DNA of 57,240 bases, taken from assembly GCA_001600415.1 (NCBI GenBank), contig BCJX01000018.1:581856-639095 (forward strand), written 5' to 3'. The notes under the pieces are model-generated. The model searched no databases and was not told the DNA's origin. It saw nothing but the letters and a program-made list of their open reading frames with translations. The stretch is from Pascua guehoae (Eukaryota > Basidiomycota > Tremellomycetes > Trichosporonales > Trichosporonaceae). The first letter of the stretch is position 1. Every line of letters begins with the position of its first letter. A program made the translations under genes and the position numbers. Positions 12,146-22,700 of this stretch are shown here, piece by piece.

Positions 12146-12433
12146 CCCCAGTGTGGGCGGCCGACAATGCTCGCAGGCGTTGACCCTCGTCAAACCCTCA
12201 TCCCAACTGATAGCGTAGCGTGTATCTCCTCGTGCAGCCGACACGAGCTCACGAGCTCACGTAGCTTTACGTTTCATGCCGGCCACGGCCACCGATGTAC
12301 AGTGTCGAAACGTAAGGCAGGGGCCGGCATGCCGACGCCCTGCAGACATGACTTTGCAAGAGTGCCACTCTCTCCCTGCTTTACTTTCTTGACACTGTGT
12401 ACTCATCCTTTACATCTCGGCCGGCCACCCCAG

Positions 12434-12762
12434 ATACTCTATCCTTTGCATATGCTGGCCACCCGCACATATGGGATGCGGCCGACAATGCTGGCACGGG
12501 GTTCACCAAGTGCAAATCCAGTTCACTAGGTTGACAAACCCTGTTCATCCCGACTTGGAGGCGTGGTTGTAGCGGACTCGTGCTGGGTAGCTAGCACACC
12601 TCACGCCCAGCTGACGATTCATCTTGCCCACGGCTAGCCGCGCACACAGACATACTCTATCCTTTGCATGCCACGCCGCCACCCGCCGCTGATATACTCT
12701 ATCCTTTGCACATGCCACGCCGCAGCCACCGTGGCCGCCCCAGATATACTCTATCCTTTGCA
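12434..12762. repeat. Four copies of ATACTCTATCCTTTGCA
   Basis: Exact copies start at 12434, 12652, 12694 and 12746. Most are followed by (CA/TA)TGCCACGCCGC-like sequence. The last three are 42 and 52 nt apart and lie within 140 nt after the RPT4 stop codon (minus strand), so they probably fall in its 3' UTR. There the RNA would read TGCAAAGGATAGAGTAT. Confidence 0.8.
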
Positions 12763-12791
12763 TATGCCACGTCTGTAAAACTACATGCACC

Positions 12792-14476
12792 TCACACTGC
12801 CTGGTAATCCCTGCGCGGGTCAGCAAACGCCACGTCACGTTGACCCACAGAACCGCCTCGTGCTTCTTTGCGTCGGCAATCTTGCGCACTGCCTTCATCA
12901 GGTCCTCCTGGACGATTGCGTCGCGGTCGTCGCGGATCGCAAACATGCCTGCCTCGGTGCAAATGTTGCGCAGGTCGGCGCCGTTGAAGCCGTCCGAGAG
13001 CTGGTGTTAGGCGGGAGTGCACTAGGGGGTGGCAAATCTTTCAGCCTCGAGGCTCACCTTGACGACAGCCTCGTAGTCAATGTCGCCGCTCTTGTTGATT
13101 CCCTTTGCGTGAATCTTGAGAATCTCGAGCCGTCCTTGCTCGTTCGGGAGGGGAATCTCAATCTTGCGGTCGAGACGGCCGGGGCGGAGCAGCGCCGGGT
13201 CGAGCGTGTCGGGGCGGTTGGTCGCCATAATGAGCTTTGTGCGTCCGAGCGAGTCAAAGCCGTCCATCTGGTTCAGCAGCTGTGTGCGTCAGCAGGGGGT
13301 TACATGCTATCACAGCTGAGGTGAAGGGCTCTACGCAGCTGGCCCGCAACACACGCACCTCCATGAGCGTGCGCTGGATTTCACGGTCCGCACTCGTACC
13401 CTCCGAGAAGCGGCGGCCGCCAATGGCGTCAATTTCGTCCATAAAGATGATGCAGGGCTCGTGTTCGCGTGCATAGGCAAACATTTCGCGCACAAGACGC
13501 GCAGACTCGCCAATGTACTTGTCGACAATCTGGTCGTCAGCTAACGTGTACCACGGGGAGACAGCTCAGCTGAGACGTACCGCCGACGAGACGACCTTGA
13601 GGAAGTTGGTGTTGAGCGTCGCAGCAACCGCACGCGCGAGGAGCGTCTTGCCTGGCGAGTGAGTGTAGGTTTAAGAGCTACGGAACATTAGACCTACCTG
13701 TTCCTGGTGGGCCGTAGAGAAGAACACCCTTGGGAGGCTTGATGCCCACACGCTGTTGTCAGCTACAGAGACCAGACCTTGTAGCTCACCTCGAAGAGCT
13801 CGGGGTTCATGAGGGGCAGCTCGATGACTTCACGCAGCTCGCGGACCTGCTCGCCGAGGCCGCCAATACCCGCAAAGCTGACAGATCCGGGGTCTTCAAG
13901 CGACATGTTGTAGACCATCGGGTCGACCTCGCGGGGAAGAATGCGCATAATCGTCAGAGTCGTCATGTCGAGCGAGACGCGGACGCCAGCCTTGAGCTGG
14001 GCGGGTTAGCTTTGAAGGGACTGTGTGAACCCACCTTTTCCGCAGGCAGAGTTGGGCGGTACGACACGACGTAGCGTGGGCCCGACGACGCCTTGACAAT
14101 GACTGAGGGTTAGCTCGGCCAGAGGAAAGACACCCCAACCCACATCGCTCGTCATCGAGCTGCTTGAGCACCTCGGCAATAATCTGCCCCACGCTCTGCA
14201 GCGCCTTCATGTCCTCCTCCGTCTTGTCATAGTCGGCCGACAGGGAGCGAATGTTCATTCGGACTGGGCGTCAGTACTCGCTACACTTCCGGACAAGGCA
14301 CAGCGCGACGCACTCGTCTTGAGGTTCTCCGACATCTTCAAGTGCTCCTTTTGCTTCTGCGCGTTGTCAGCATAGTGGCGATATTCTCAACGCACCGCCC
14401 GGTAGGCCTTGAGGGCCTCGACCTTTGCGGGGTCCATGGCGGGCGTGGATGATGAGGAAGCGTGTGCAGTGGCCAT
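12792..14476 (-). CDS. RPT4: 26S proteasome regulatory ATPase Rpt4 (PSMC6)
   Basis: Rpt4 is one of six AAA+ ATPases of the 19S base that unfold ubiquitinated substrates. Eleven exons join in frame to 402 residues (human about 389): 14396-14476, 14314-14356, 14144-14263, 14035-14102, 13790-13996, 13698-13752, 13581-13651, 13359-13529, 13058-13279, 12849-13000, 12792-12810. Visible marks are DDMT-type OB-fold text ([20 protein letters not shown]), Walker A GPPGTGKT, Walker [10 protein letters not shown], the SRH around [18 protein letters not shown], and [21 protein letters not shown]. These match Rpt4 rather than other Rpts. The final 19-nt exon after a 38-nt intron restores the Rpt4-like end LDYQAV. 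Without that splice the frame runs about 85 codons into repeats. It is divergent from TRM2, with 284 nt between start codons. Confidence 0.95.
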
Positions 14477-14760
14477 TGTGATGAGAGTGTGTTTGCTATG
14501 GTCGTGATTGTTGCTCCTCTTGCTTTCCTTGAACGTTGTCGGTTCATCTCCGTCGTCACCACCCAAGACGCGCGTCCTCGATTTGCTTCCGCTGCACTCC
14601 GATCACGTGACCCGCTTTGACTCTTATTTATTGTTGACGCCCTCCACATTAAATTTCCAGCAGCCGCACAGAGCCAGGAGTGACATCCAATGGATCCTGC
14701 TGCAATGAACAGCAACCACCACCACGCAGAAAATAACACACACCCTCCCTTGTCGAGCAC
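14477..14760. promoter_or_regulatory. Shared RPT4/TRM2 divergent promoter with E-box
   Basis: Only 284 nt separate the two start codons, so both promoters must be here. Near the middle is CCGATCACGTGAC (CACGTG core at 14604-14609), about 125 nt from RPT4 and 152 nt from TRM2. The motif matches that upstream of the 10101 gene. An AT-richer patch lies at 14625-14655. Confidence 0.5.
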
Positions 14761-16897
14761 ATGCGACCCGCAGCTCGACTACTTGCAACTTCCATCCCTC
14801 GAATCTCATACCGACCGCGCGTCTTTCCGACTGTCCGCCTCATGTCGACCACCCCGCCCCCGAAGCGTGTCCGCGGCGACGACGCTGCACCCGCCATGGC
14901 GTCCACCTCGACTGCGCCCGTCGTTGCGGCCACCACTTCGGCTCCTGTAGCTGCCACTGCCGCACCCGAGGCGTCGTCGTCCAAGCCTGCGTTCAACAAA
15001 AACAACAATCAGAAGCGTGGCAACCAGCCGAACCGCGGCAAGGGCAAGCGGCGGCGCGGCGGGCGCGTCCTCCCGGACCCATACTCTGCAGGCGAAGTGC
15101 TATACCACGACATTGTCGACTTTCTCGGCAAGGACTATGTCGAGAGCGTGCTGGCCAAGGGCGACGGGAGCGAGTGGAACGCGCCCGAGGGCATTGAGCT
15201 CATGTCCATTGTCGAGCTTACCCCCGGTGCTCTGACTGTTGGAGGTGCGTTTACTGTGCCAACACACACGGCTCTTGTTATTGACACGTTGCAGGAGAGA
15301 GCCTGTCGCTGTACGAACAGGACGGCCAAAAGTGGGCGATTGTCGTGCCATTTGCGCACCCAGGGGACAAGGTGCGCGCCAAGCTGTACCGCAACGACCG
15401 GCTGTGCACGCACGCCGACTTTATCGAGATTGTCGAGTACTGCGACGACCTGCGCGGCGGCGAGGGCGACCGGAGGGTCAACCCCGACAACGGGTGCAAG
15501 TACTTTGGCGAGTGGTGAGTTATCATCAGACTGTGTATCAAACTCACACAATCAGCGGCGGCTGCCAGCTCCAGCCCATCCCCTACGCCAAGCAGCTCGA
15601 GCACAAGGGCCGCACCGTCGACCTCGCGTACAAGCGCTACTCTGGCCTCGCGGCGGACAAGGTGCCCGCCATTCTGCCGACGATTGGCAGCCCAAAGCAG
15701 TGGGGGTACCGTACCAAGATTACACCCCACTTTGACGCCCCGCCAAAGTGGGCGCGGCCGGAAAACAACACGGCGGCCGCAGAGGAGGAGCAGGCCAACA
15801 TGAAGACGTGGGAGTGCCGCATCGGGTTTGAGAGGAAGAGCAGGGCCGGCGTCATGGACATTGAGGTGGGTAACGTGACCGTAACCTTGCGCTGACCCGC
15901 CCAGGAGTGCCCGATTGCCACGGCCGTGTTGAACGCAAAGCTCGGCCCGGAGCGGAAACGCGTCCAGGAGACCATCATGTCGTTCAAGCGCGGCGCCACG
16001 CTCCTGTTGCGAGACTCGCTCCCGACACCCGACCCGGTGCCGTCCGCCGAGCACCCGTACGACGCGTCTGCGGCCACCGACGAGCCCCACGTTGCCATTA
16101 CAAACCACAAGGCGATTGTGTACGAGCGTGTGGGGCCGTTCCTGTTTTCGTTTGCTGCGGGCCAGTTTTTCCAGAACAACAACTCAATCCTCGTCCCGCT
16201 CACAGACTATGTCAAGGAGGCCATCTTCCCGCCCGGATCGACCGCGACGCGCCCCACACACCTCGTCGACACGTACTGCGGCTCGGGCCTGTTTGGCATT
16301 ACGCTCTCGCCCGAGTTTGAGCGTGTGGCCGGTGTCGAGATTTCCCAGGACAGCATTACGGCCGCCAAGAAGAATGCAGAGATGAACGGCCTCGGCGATA
16401 AGACGACGTGGCTGTGTGGCAAGGCCGAGAACATTTTTGGCGGTCTCCCCGACCAGGGATTCGCCGGAAGCCACTCTTGTATTGTCATTGACGTGGGTGC
16501 CGCGATCCTGGTCCATTGAACTGACCCACCAGCCCCCGCGCAAGGGATGCGACACGCCCTTCCTCGAGCAGCTCCTGGCGTTCCGCCCACTGACGGCCGT
16601 CTACGTCTCGTGCAACGTCCACACCCAGGCGCGCGACATTGGATGGCTCGTCAGCGAGTCTGAAAAGCGCGGAGAGGGCAAGTGGCGGTACGAGCTCGAG
16701 AGCTTGCGCGGCTTTGACCTCTTCCCTCAGGTGAGTCGCGTCGTATCGGCCGTCATGATACCACACGTGCGCTCGCGCACTGCTCCCTGCTACTGCGCTC
16801 TCATGACGCGCTGGAAGCCCGAGTACAATGCTGATGCGACCCACAGACTGCACACGTCGAGAGCGTTGGTGTTCTCCGTCTGGTCGAGACCAACTAG
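14761..16897 (+). CDS. TRM2: tRNA (uracil-54-C5) methyltransferase Trm2
   Basis: Trm2 uses S-adenosylmethionine to make m5U54 in the tRNA T loop. Six exons (14761-15244, 15295-15514, 15556-15865, 15905-16492, 16533-16730, 16847-16897) give 616 residues with consistent phases. Visible motifs are the Cys cluster CKYFGECGGCQLQ (C-x5-C-x2-C, with a later ECPIA Cys, as in the Fe-S-binding RumA family), FAAGQFFQNNN, the SAM motif DTYCGSGLFG, VIDPPRKGCD, and the catalytic-Cys motif YVSCNVHTQARDI. The first Met opens a stretch rich in Arg and small residues without acidic residues, like a mitochondrial presequence. A second in-frame Met at 14842 begins MSTTPPPKRVR, suggesting nuclear/cytosolic and mitochondrial forms. 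A lysine/arginine-rich, Ala/Thr-rich N-terminal extension (to about residue 105) precedes the catalytic part. Confidence 0.93.
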
Positions 16898-17142
16898 ATA
16901 TTTTTACAGTTACCATGCATGCATTACTATATCCTTCAACCCCCTACAGTCCTGCTGTGTGTGTGTCTGATCTGCCAAAGCGGCAGGTGGTCTGCCCAAA
17001 CTAAGATGAAAACTAAAAACTAAAAATGAGAGATGTGCGTAGTGTACAACCGATGGCGGCGAGGCGGCGTGCCGAGCGGTGTGGAGCGTGAAGCGTGAAC
17101 GGCGAGTGTAGAGCGTCGTGTCGTGGCAGAGGACCAGCCTCG

Positions 17143-18126
17143 TCAACTTGATTGGTCCTTGTCCTTCTGTTTGTTCTGCACGGCAAGCGTGATACCGACA
17201 ATCAAGCCGGCAATGGCGCCGGCAATGAGGACACTGACAATCGCAATGACGATAAACTAAAGGTTAGCGGACCGCCGGGTGGCGTCAGCGGCGTGCACAG
17301 GTCTCACCTTGGTGCGCTGTCCCCGTCTCCAGTGCAACCTTGCAGAGGCATATCGGTCGTCTTTGGGGTTAGCTCGTGTGTAGCTGGTGGGCGATGCAAT
17401 GCACACGACACACGCGCATGGATAAAACGTACCCGTCTTGCCAAGCTCCTCGATGGCGTCACCGGCCTCGAGACGCGCAATGTTCTCGCCCAGGACGCTC
17501 TGGGCCTTGCTCATATCCTCGTGTGTCTTGCGCATGCGCTCGCGCTGGACTTTGAGCGGCACATCTTCGTCCTCGTCGCGCGAGTCGCGCGCCGGCGTAA
17601 TGGAAATGGTGGGGACAATGACGCGCAGTTTTTTGCCGCGCTTTGATTTGGACGATTTGGACGACTTGGCCGAGCGGTGCGACTTGAACGACGACGCGAT
17701 CGAGGGGCGCAACGACGATGTCGACTGGCGCGGTGTCGACGACGACGACTGCGCGTATGGCGGTGCGGGCGGGACAATGGATGGATCTGAAGGTTGTGAG
17801 CTCGAGCTCGCGCCCGAGCCCAAGCCCGGCGATGCTGGGTCGGCCGTCGCGTCGGCGGTTCCCCGGCGCGGGGACGACAGTGTCGGCATCGAGGGACACT
17901 CGCCGTTGGGTCCGATGGGCGGGCGAGGGAACACGCGCGTTTCGGGCCCAGAAGAGCCAGAGTCGCCCCTGCGTTTGTCAGTGGGTTTGGTTTGTCGTAC
18001 TGTCGTGCGTGGCCCTGTGGTTCCCGCGCTGTACCGGGTTGGGTGGTACACGTTTGGTGGCACACGACTGGAAAGGAGGTCGCAGTTGGCGGGTTGGTTC
18101 TACTCGGCACCGCTTCGCACGCACAT
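17143..18126 (-). CDS. Tail-anchored SNARE-like membrane protein, 234 aa, start codon split by intron
   Basis: Four exons: 18125-18126 plus upstream UTR, 17433-17968, 17308-17360, 17143-17256. The proposed first intron (17969-18124) has a GTGCGT donor and a CTGACAAACGCAG acceptor. It joins AT to G, giving MGDSGSSGPETR as the N-terminus. The alternative is an unspliced start at 18063 (MPPNVYHP). About 110 disordered Ser/Pro/Lys residues are followed by a helical region (LKVQRERMRKTHEDMSKAQ, then IARLEAGDAIEELGKTDDR and ASARLHWRRGQR). The end is a C-terminal anchor, IVIAIVSVLIAGAIAGLIVG, and a short polar tail. That layout resembles R-SNAREs (ELxxKTDxxxxSA...RRG), but the zero-layer Arg is not clear, so I call it SNARE-like only. 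It is convergent with TRM2, 245 nt away. Confidence 0.65.
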
Positions 18127-19793
18127 GGTAATTCGAGGTGGAGAGGGGGATCGGGAGACGGGAATGCGATGGAACGGGGGGGGGCGCGGGAGAGTGGAAT
18201 GTGATGAACGAGTGGAGGCGCGCAAATGAGTGGAGGGGGGTGGTGTCGGAGGAGGGCCGCGGAGTGGCCGGAGTGGGGTAGGTGTGGGGTTCGGGGCGTA
18301 AAGGAGACAATGGCAATGTCGACTGGGGCGTTGAGATTGATGAATGGCAATGAAAGGCAAATGGTTAGAAGAACAGAGTGGTAGCCGATGGCGATGAGCG
18401 GCTCTATGGTAGGACGAGGACAGTGCTCGATGGCATGGCTAACTTTGGATAGTGGTTCCAGGCAAAAGACGTGTCAGAATACATAGAGTGCACAGCAATT
18501 CGGGTCCAGACGTGTCAGAATACATAGAGTGCACAGCAATTCGGGTCCAGTGGGTCTAGTGGCCAGTGGGTGAAGTGGACCCCCTGTCCCCCTGGTCCCT
18601 CAGTCGTCAGGCGTGTCAGGCCGTCAGGAAGCTTTGAGCGACATGCGACACACCGAGCGCACTGCACTGCGCACCACTATCGGGCATATCAGGTGGAGAA
18701 TCAAAAGACCCACTTCGAGTACCCGAGTGTCACAGGTGGGGCGCTCAGTCGCAAGCTAGTGCTCGACATGGCGACATGAGACAGAGACCCAGATGGGCAT
18801 GGAACAGAATCATCCTTGCCACATACCGCACGGCGGCGCTACTGGGCGTCGAGCCTTTCTTCTCCGCGTCTCGCCGACTGCCAAAGGTATTATCCCCAAA
18901 GGCAGTCGGAGCGCGTCTCAGGCCCTCTGAATCAGAGCCGAGCGATCAAGCCGCAAGAGCTGCTCGTGCGACAGAGGCCCTTGCGCTCGGATCGCCCCCC
19001 CTTTCGAGCCTTGCCTGAGACTAGTCCATCCTGTCGTCCTGATTCTGGAAAATGATTCTCGCCTGTTTTGACCAGAGTATTTCTCTCGGACAATGCGAAG
19101 ACCGGGATGTGGAGCGCACGGGCCGCGAGTGCAATGCAGAGTAGGAGTAAATCAAAGGCAAAAGGGCGTACAGCGCGGGGCGAGCAGAGTGAACAAGGAC
19201 GTGGGTGTGTTGGGCTCTGCAATTTCAGAAATGGGTGAACCGTGCACACACCTAGTCGCGCCCTCCACCATTGAAGAGGGTTGGTTGTTCTCGAGTGCCA
19301 CAAGTGAAGATCAACGAGACGGAATCAAATACAATCTATCGCCGACATGTGGCATCGCCCCGCCTGCAAGACGTGTCTTGGCTGGTGGACCCTGAAGCTG
19401 CAGCGTCACCAGCAACCGCCTCGAGCCGCCTGGCCGCCTGGCAACCTGGCAGCCTTCCCTCGCGCCTGGGCTGCTGGCTGGGTCTCCTGGCTGGCACGTC
19501 CACTGCCAGCGTCCACGGTCGACGCGCGATCCTCGTCTTGGTCCTCGTCATCGCCGAACCTCTTCCTCATACCCCTCCTCCCTATTCCACACTTTTTCCC
19601 CTCGTCCGCATAGAATCAAGGCGGACTCGAAACAAACCTCTAGCAGGACACGCGTCCGCCTCTTCTCGTCCCCCATCGTCTGCCGTCATCCCATCCGCGT
19701 TCCCCGACTAGGCCCATCCTCCACTGCCCACACCTCCACGTCGGCATCCCTCTTCCTTCCTCACTTGTCGCCGAGCCACGCCGAGGTTCCGCC
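18127..19793. other. Intergenic region between two divergent genes
   Basis: No coding sequence is supported. It contains G-rich sequence next to the SNARE-like gene (18170-18300), a perfect 41-nt tandem duplication (18468-18549), an inverted repeat CCGACTGCC/GGCAGTCGG (18874-18882 and 18901-18909, 18-nt loop) and a C/T-rich tract (19560-19780) that is the likely clathrin promoter/5' UTR. Confidence 0.55.
18468..18549. repeat. Perfect 41-nt tandem duplication
   Basis: The unit GACGTGTCAGAATACATAGA... ending CGGGTCCA occurs twice head to tail, at 18468-18508 and 18509-18549, with no mismatch seen. It looks recent. No function is evident. Confidence 0.85.
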
Positions 19794-22700
19794 ATGGCTG
19801 ACAAGCCCATTTCTGTATGTCCATCGCGCGCCCATAACGGCGCGAGTTCATGTCGGCGTTGCCGCTAACCATTCACAGTTCACCGAGCATGTCCAGGTAC
19901 GCATCGTCACGGGAACCCGGGGGAGTGGGGGGCGCAAGTGTGGTGGCTGAGCAGTCGCTTGCTCGCGCCTGCGCCACCCACCCGCATTGGCCAGCGACGC
20001 ACCGAGCCCAACGCTGCACAGGACGCACGCTGACATTCTACAGCTCACGGCGCTGGGCATCCAGCCCCAGTCCATCTCGTTCCAGGCGTTGACCCTCCAG
20101 TCGGACCGCTTTATCTGCGTGTGCGTTTGATGGGCTTGAACGATGGGAAATAGTACTGACAGCTCGCCAGCCGTGAATCGGTCAACGACACAAACCAGGT
20201 GGTCATTGTCGACCTCGCAGATGCCAACAATGTCATGCGGCGGCCAAGTGGGTAGCTCCGCCCAGCGCAGATACTGACCCACGCAGTCACGGCCGATTCG
20301 GCGATCATGCACACGAAGGAGAAGATCATTGCGCTCAAGTGTACGTGACAAGGGCGCCGGCCAAGCTCGCGGACAAGGACACTGACGTCGTAGCTGGAAG
20401 GCAGCTGCAGGTCTTCAACCTCGGCACCAAGACCAAGCTTGGCTCGCACGTCATGAACGAGGACGTCAACTTCTGGACGTGGATCAACGACACAACCCTC
20501 GGTATGGTTACTGAGCGCGAGGTGTACCACTGGAAGGTGATCGAGGGCGAGGCGCAGCCTCGCAAGGTCTTTGACCGCCACGCGTCGCTCGCGAACAACC
20601 AGATTATCAACTACCGCATGTCGGACGACGGCCAGTGGCTCATTCTCGTCGGCATCTCGTCCAACCCCGCAGCGGGCCAGCCCGGCTCGAACGCCTTCAA
20701 GATCAAGGGTTCCATGCAGCTGTACTCTGTCGAGCGCGGTGTGTCCCAACCCATCGAGGGACACGCGGCGTCGTTTACCACCCTCAAGCTTGACGGTGCA
20801 GCCCACCCAAGCAAGCTCTTCTGCTTTGCCGTTCGCACTGGAACTGGTGCCAAGGTGAGCCTTTGATCCCAAAGAATCACGGCTGACATCAGCTCCACAT
20901 TGTCGAGATTGGCCATCAGGCGCCCAACCCTCCCTTCCCCAAGAAGGCCGTCGACGTCTTCTTCCCTCCCGAGGCAACCAACGACTTCCCCGTGGCCATG
21001 CAGGTCTCGAAGAGGCATGGTATCATCTACCTCGTAACCAAGTTTGGTTTCATTCACCTGTACGAGGTCGAGACGGGCCAGTGCATCTACATGAACCGCA
21101 TCTCGGGCGAGACCATCTTTACGACCGCACCATACGAGCAGCAGGACGGTATCATCGGCGTCAACCGCAAGGGCCAGGTGCTCAGCGTCAGCGTCGACGA
21201 CGACACCATTGTCCCTTATGTGCAGCGTGGGTTGATAATGCGGGAGGTTCATGCTAACCCATCAGAGTCGCTCAACAACCCCGAGCTTGCTGTCAAGCTT
21301 GCGACCCGTGCCGGCCTCCCCGGCGCCGACAACATGATCCTCGAGCAGTACCAGCGCTACATCCAGTCTGGCCAGTACGGCGACGCCGCCAAGATTGCGG
21401 CCAACTCGCCCCGCGGTATCCTGCGTACGCCTCAGACCATTGAGACCTTTAAGAAGCTGCCCAACGTGCCCGGCCAGCTCTCGCCGATCCTCCAGTACTT
21501 TGGCATCCTCCTCGAAAAGGGCGAGCTCAACAAGTACGAGTCGCTCGAACTTGCGCGTCCTGTCATCCAGCAGGGCAAGAAGCAGCTCCTGGAAAAGTGG
21601 CTCAAGGAGAACAAGGTGGGTTCGTCCGCGTCTTCACTGGCTAACCCACGCAGCTCGAGTGCAGCGAAGAGCTCGGTGACATGGTCCGCACTGTCGACAT
21701 GAACCTTGCGCTGTCCGTCTACCTCCGCGCCAACGTCCCCAACAAGGTCGTTGCGTGCTTTGCCGAGCTCGGCCAGTTTGACAAGATTGTCCTCTACTCG
21801 AAGAAGGTCGGCTACACGCCCGACTATGCGCAGCTCCTCCAGCACCTCGTCCGCATCAACCCCGACAAGGGTGCCGAGTTTGCGACGCAGCTTGTCAACG
21901 ACGAGTCTGGCCCCATGGTCGACCTCGACCGCGTTGTGGACATTTTCATGGCTCAGAACATGATTCAGCAGGCGACTTCGTTCCTCCTCGACGCGCTCAA
22001 GGACAACAAGCCCGAGCAGGGCCCTCTCCAGACTCGCCTTCTCGAGATGAACCTCGTCAACGCGCCCCAGGTCGCCGACGCGATCCTCGGCAACGAAATG
22101 TTTACGCACTACGACCGCCCACGCATTGCCAACCTGGCCGAAAAGGCTGGCCTCGTCCAGCGTGCGCTCGAGCACTATGACGACATCAACGACATTAAGC
22201 GTGTCGTTGTCCACACCAACCTGTTCAACACGGACTGGCTGGTCAACTACTTTGGCCGTCTCACGGTCGAGCAGTCGTTTGAGTGCATGCGCGAGATGCT
22301 CAAGTCGAATATGCGCCAAAACCTCCCGATTGTCATCCAGATTGCGACAAAGTACTCTGACCTGCTTGGCCCCGTCAAGCTGATTGAGCTGTTTGAGCAG
22401 TTCAAGTCGTCCGAGGGCCTGTACTACTACCTCGGCTCGATTGTCAACCTCAGCGAGGACCCCGAGGTGCACTTCAAGTACATCCAGGCGGCGACGCGTA
22501 CCGGCCAGATCCGCGAGGTCGAGCGTATTGCGCGTGAGAGCAACTTTTACAACCCAGAAAAGGTCAAGAACTTCCTCAAGGAGGCCAAGCTCTCGGACCA
22601 GCTGCCGCTCATTATTGTGTGCGACCGCTTCGACTTTGTGCACGACCTTGTTCTCTACCTGTACCAGAACGGTCTCACCAACTTTATCGAAATCTACGTC

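Larger units (their letters stand above)
11507..12791. other. Intergenic region with three repeat families, downstream of two genes
   Basis: This lies between two convergent genes. It holds a GCAGAGAGC/GAGCGCAGAG repeat (11560-11645), a TTTCTGG heptamer array (12008-12145), two copies of a GCGGCCGACAATGCT-containing element (about 12160 and 12477), and four copies of ATACTCTATCCTTTGCA (see separate entry). No gene is supported. The long open frames crossing it on the minus strand are repeat-encoded. Confidence 0.6.

Noticed and set aside
10778..12244. 488-codon minus-strand frame with QKPETRNQKPE repeats
   Set aside because: The repeats are just the TTTCTGG heptamer array translated, and the rest is antisense to the NFKBIL1-like gene.
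12601..12791. Direct repeats near RPT4 considered as a CRISPR-like array
   Set aside because: The 17-nt units are few, irregularly spaced, not palindromic, and the genome is eukaryotic; a 3' UTR repeat family fits better.
18874..18909. Inverted repeat CCGACTGCC/GGCAGTCGG considered as a terminator or miRNA-like hairpin
   Set aside because: Only a 9-bp stem with an 18-nt loop, isolated from gene ends; too weak to call a functional element.
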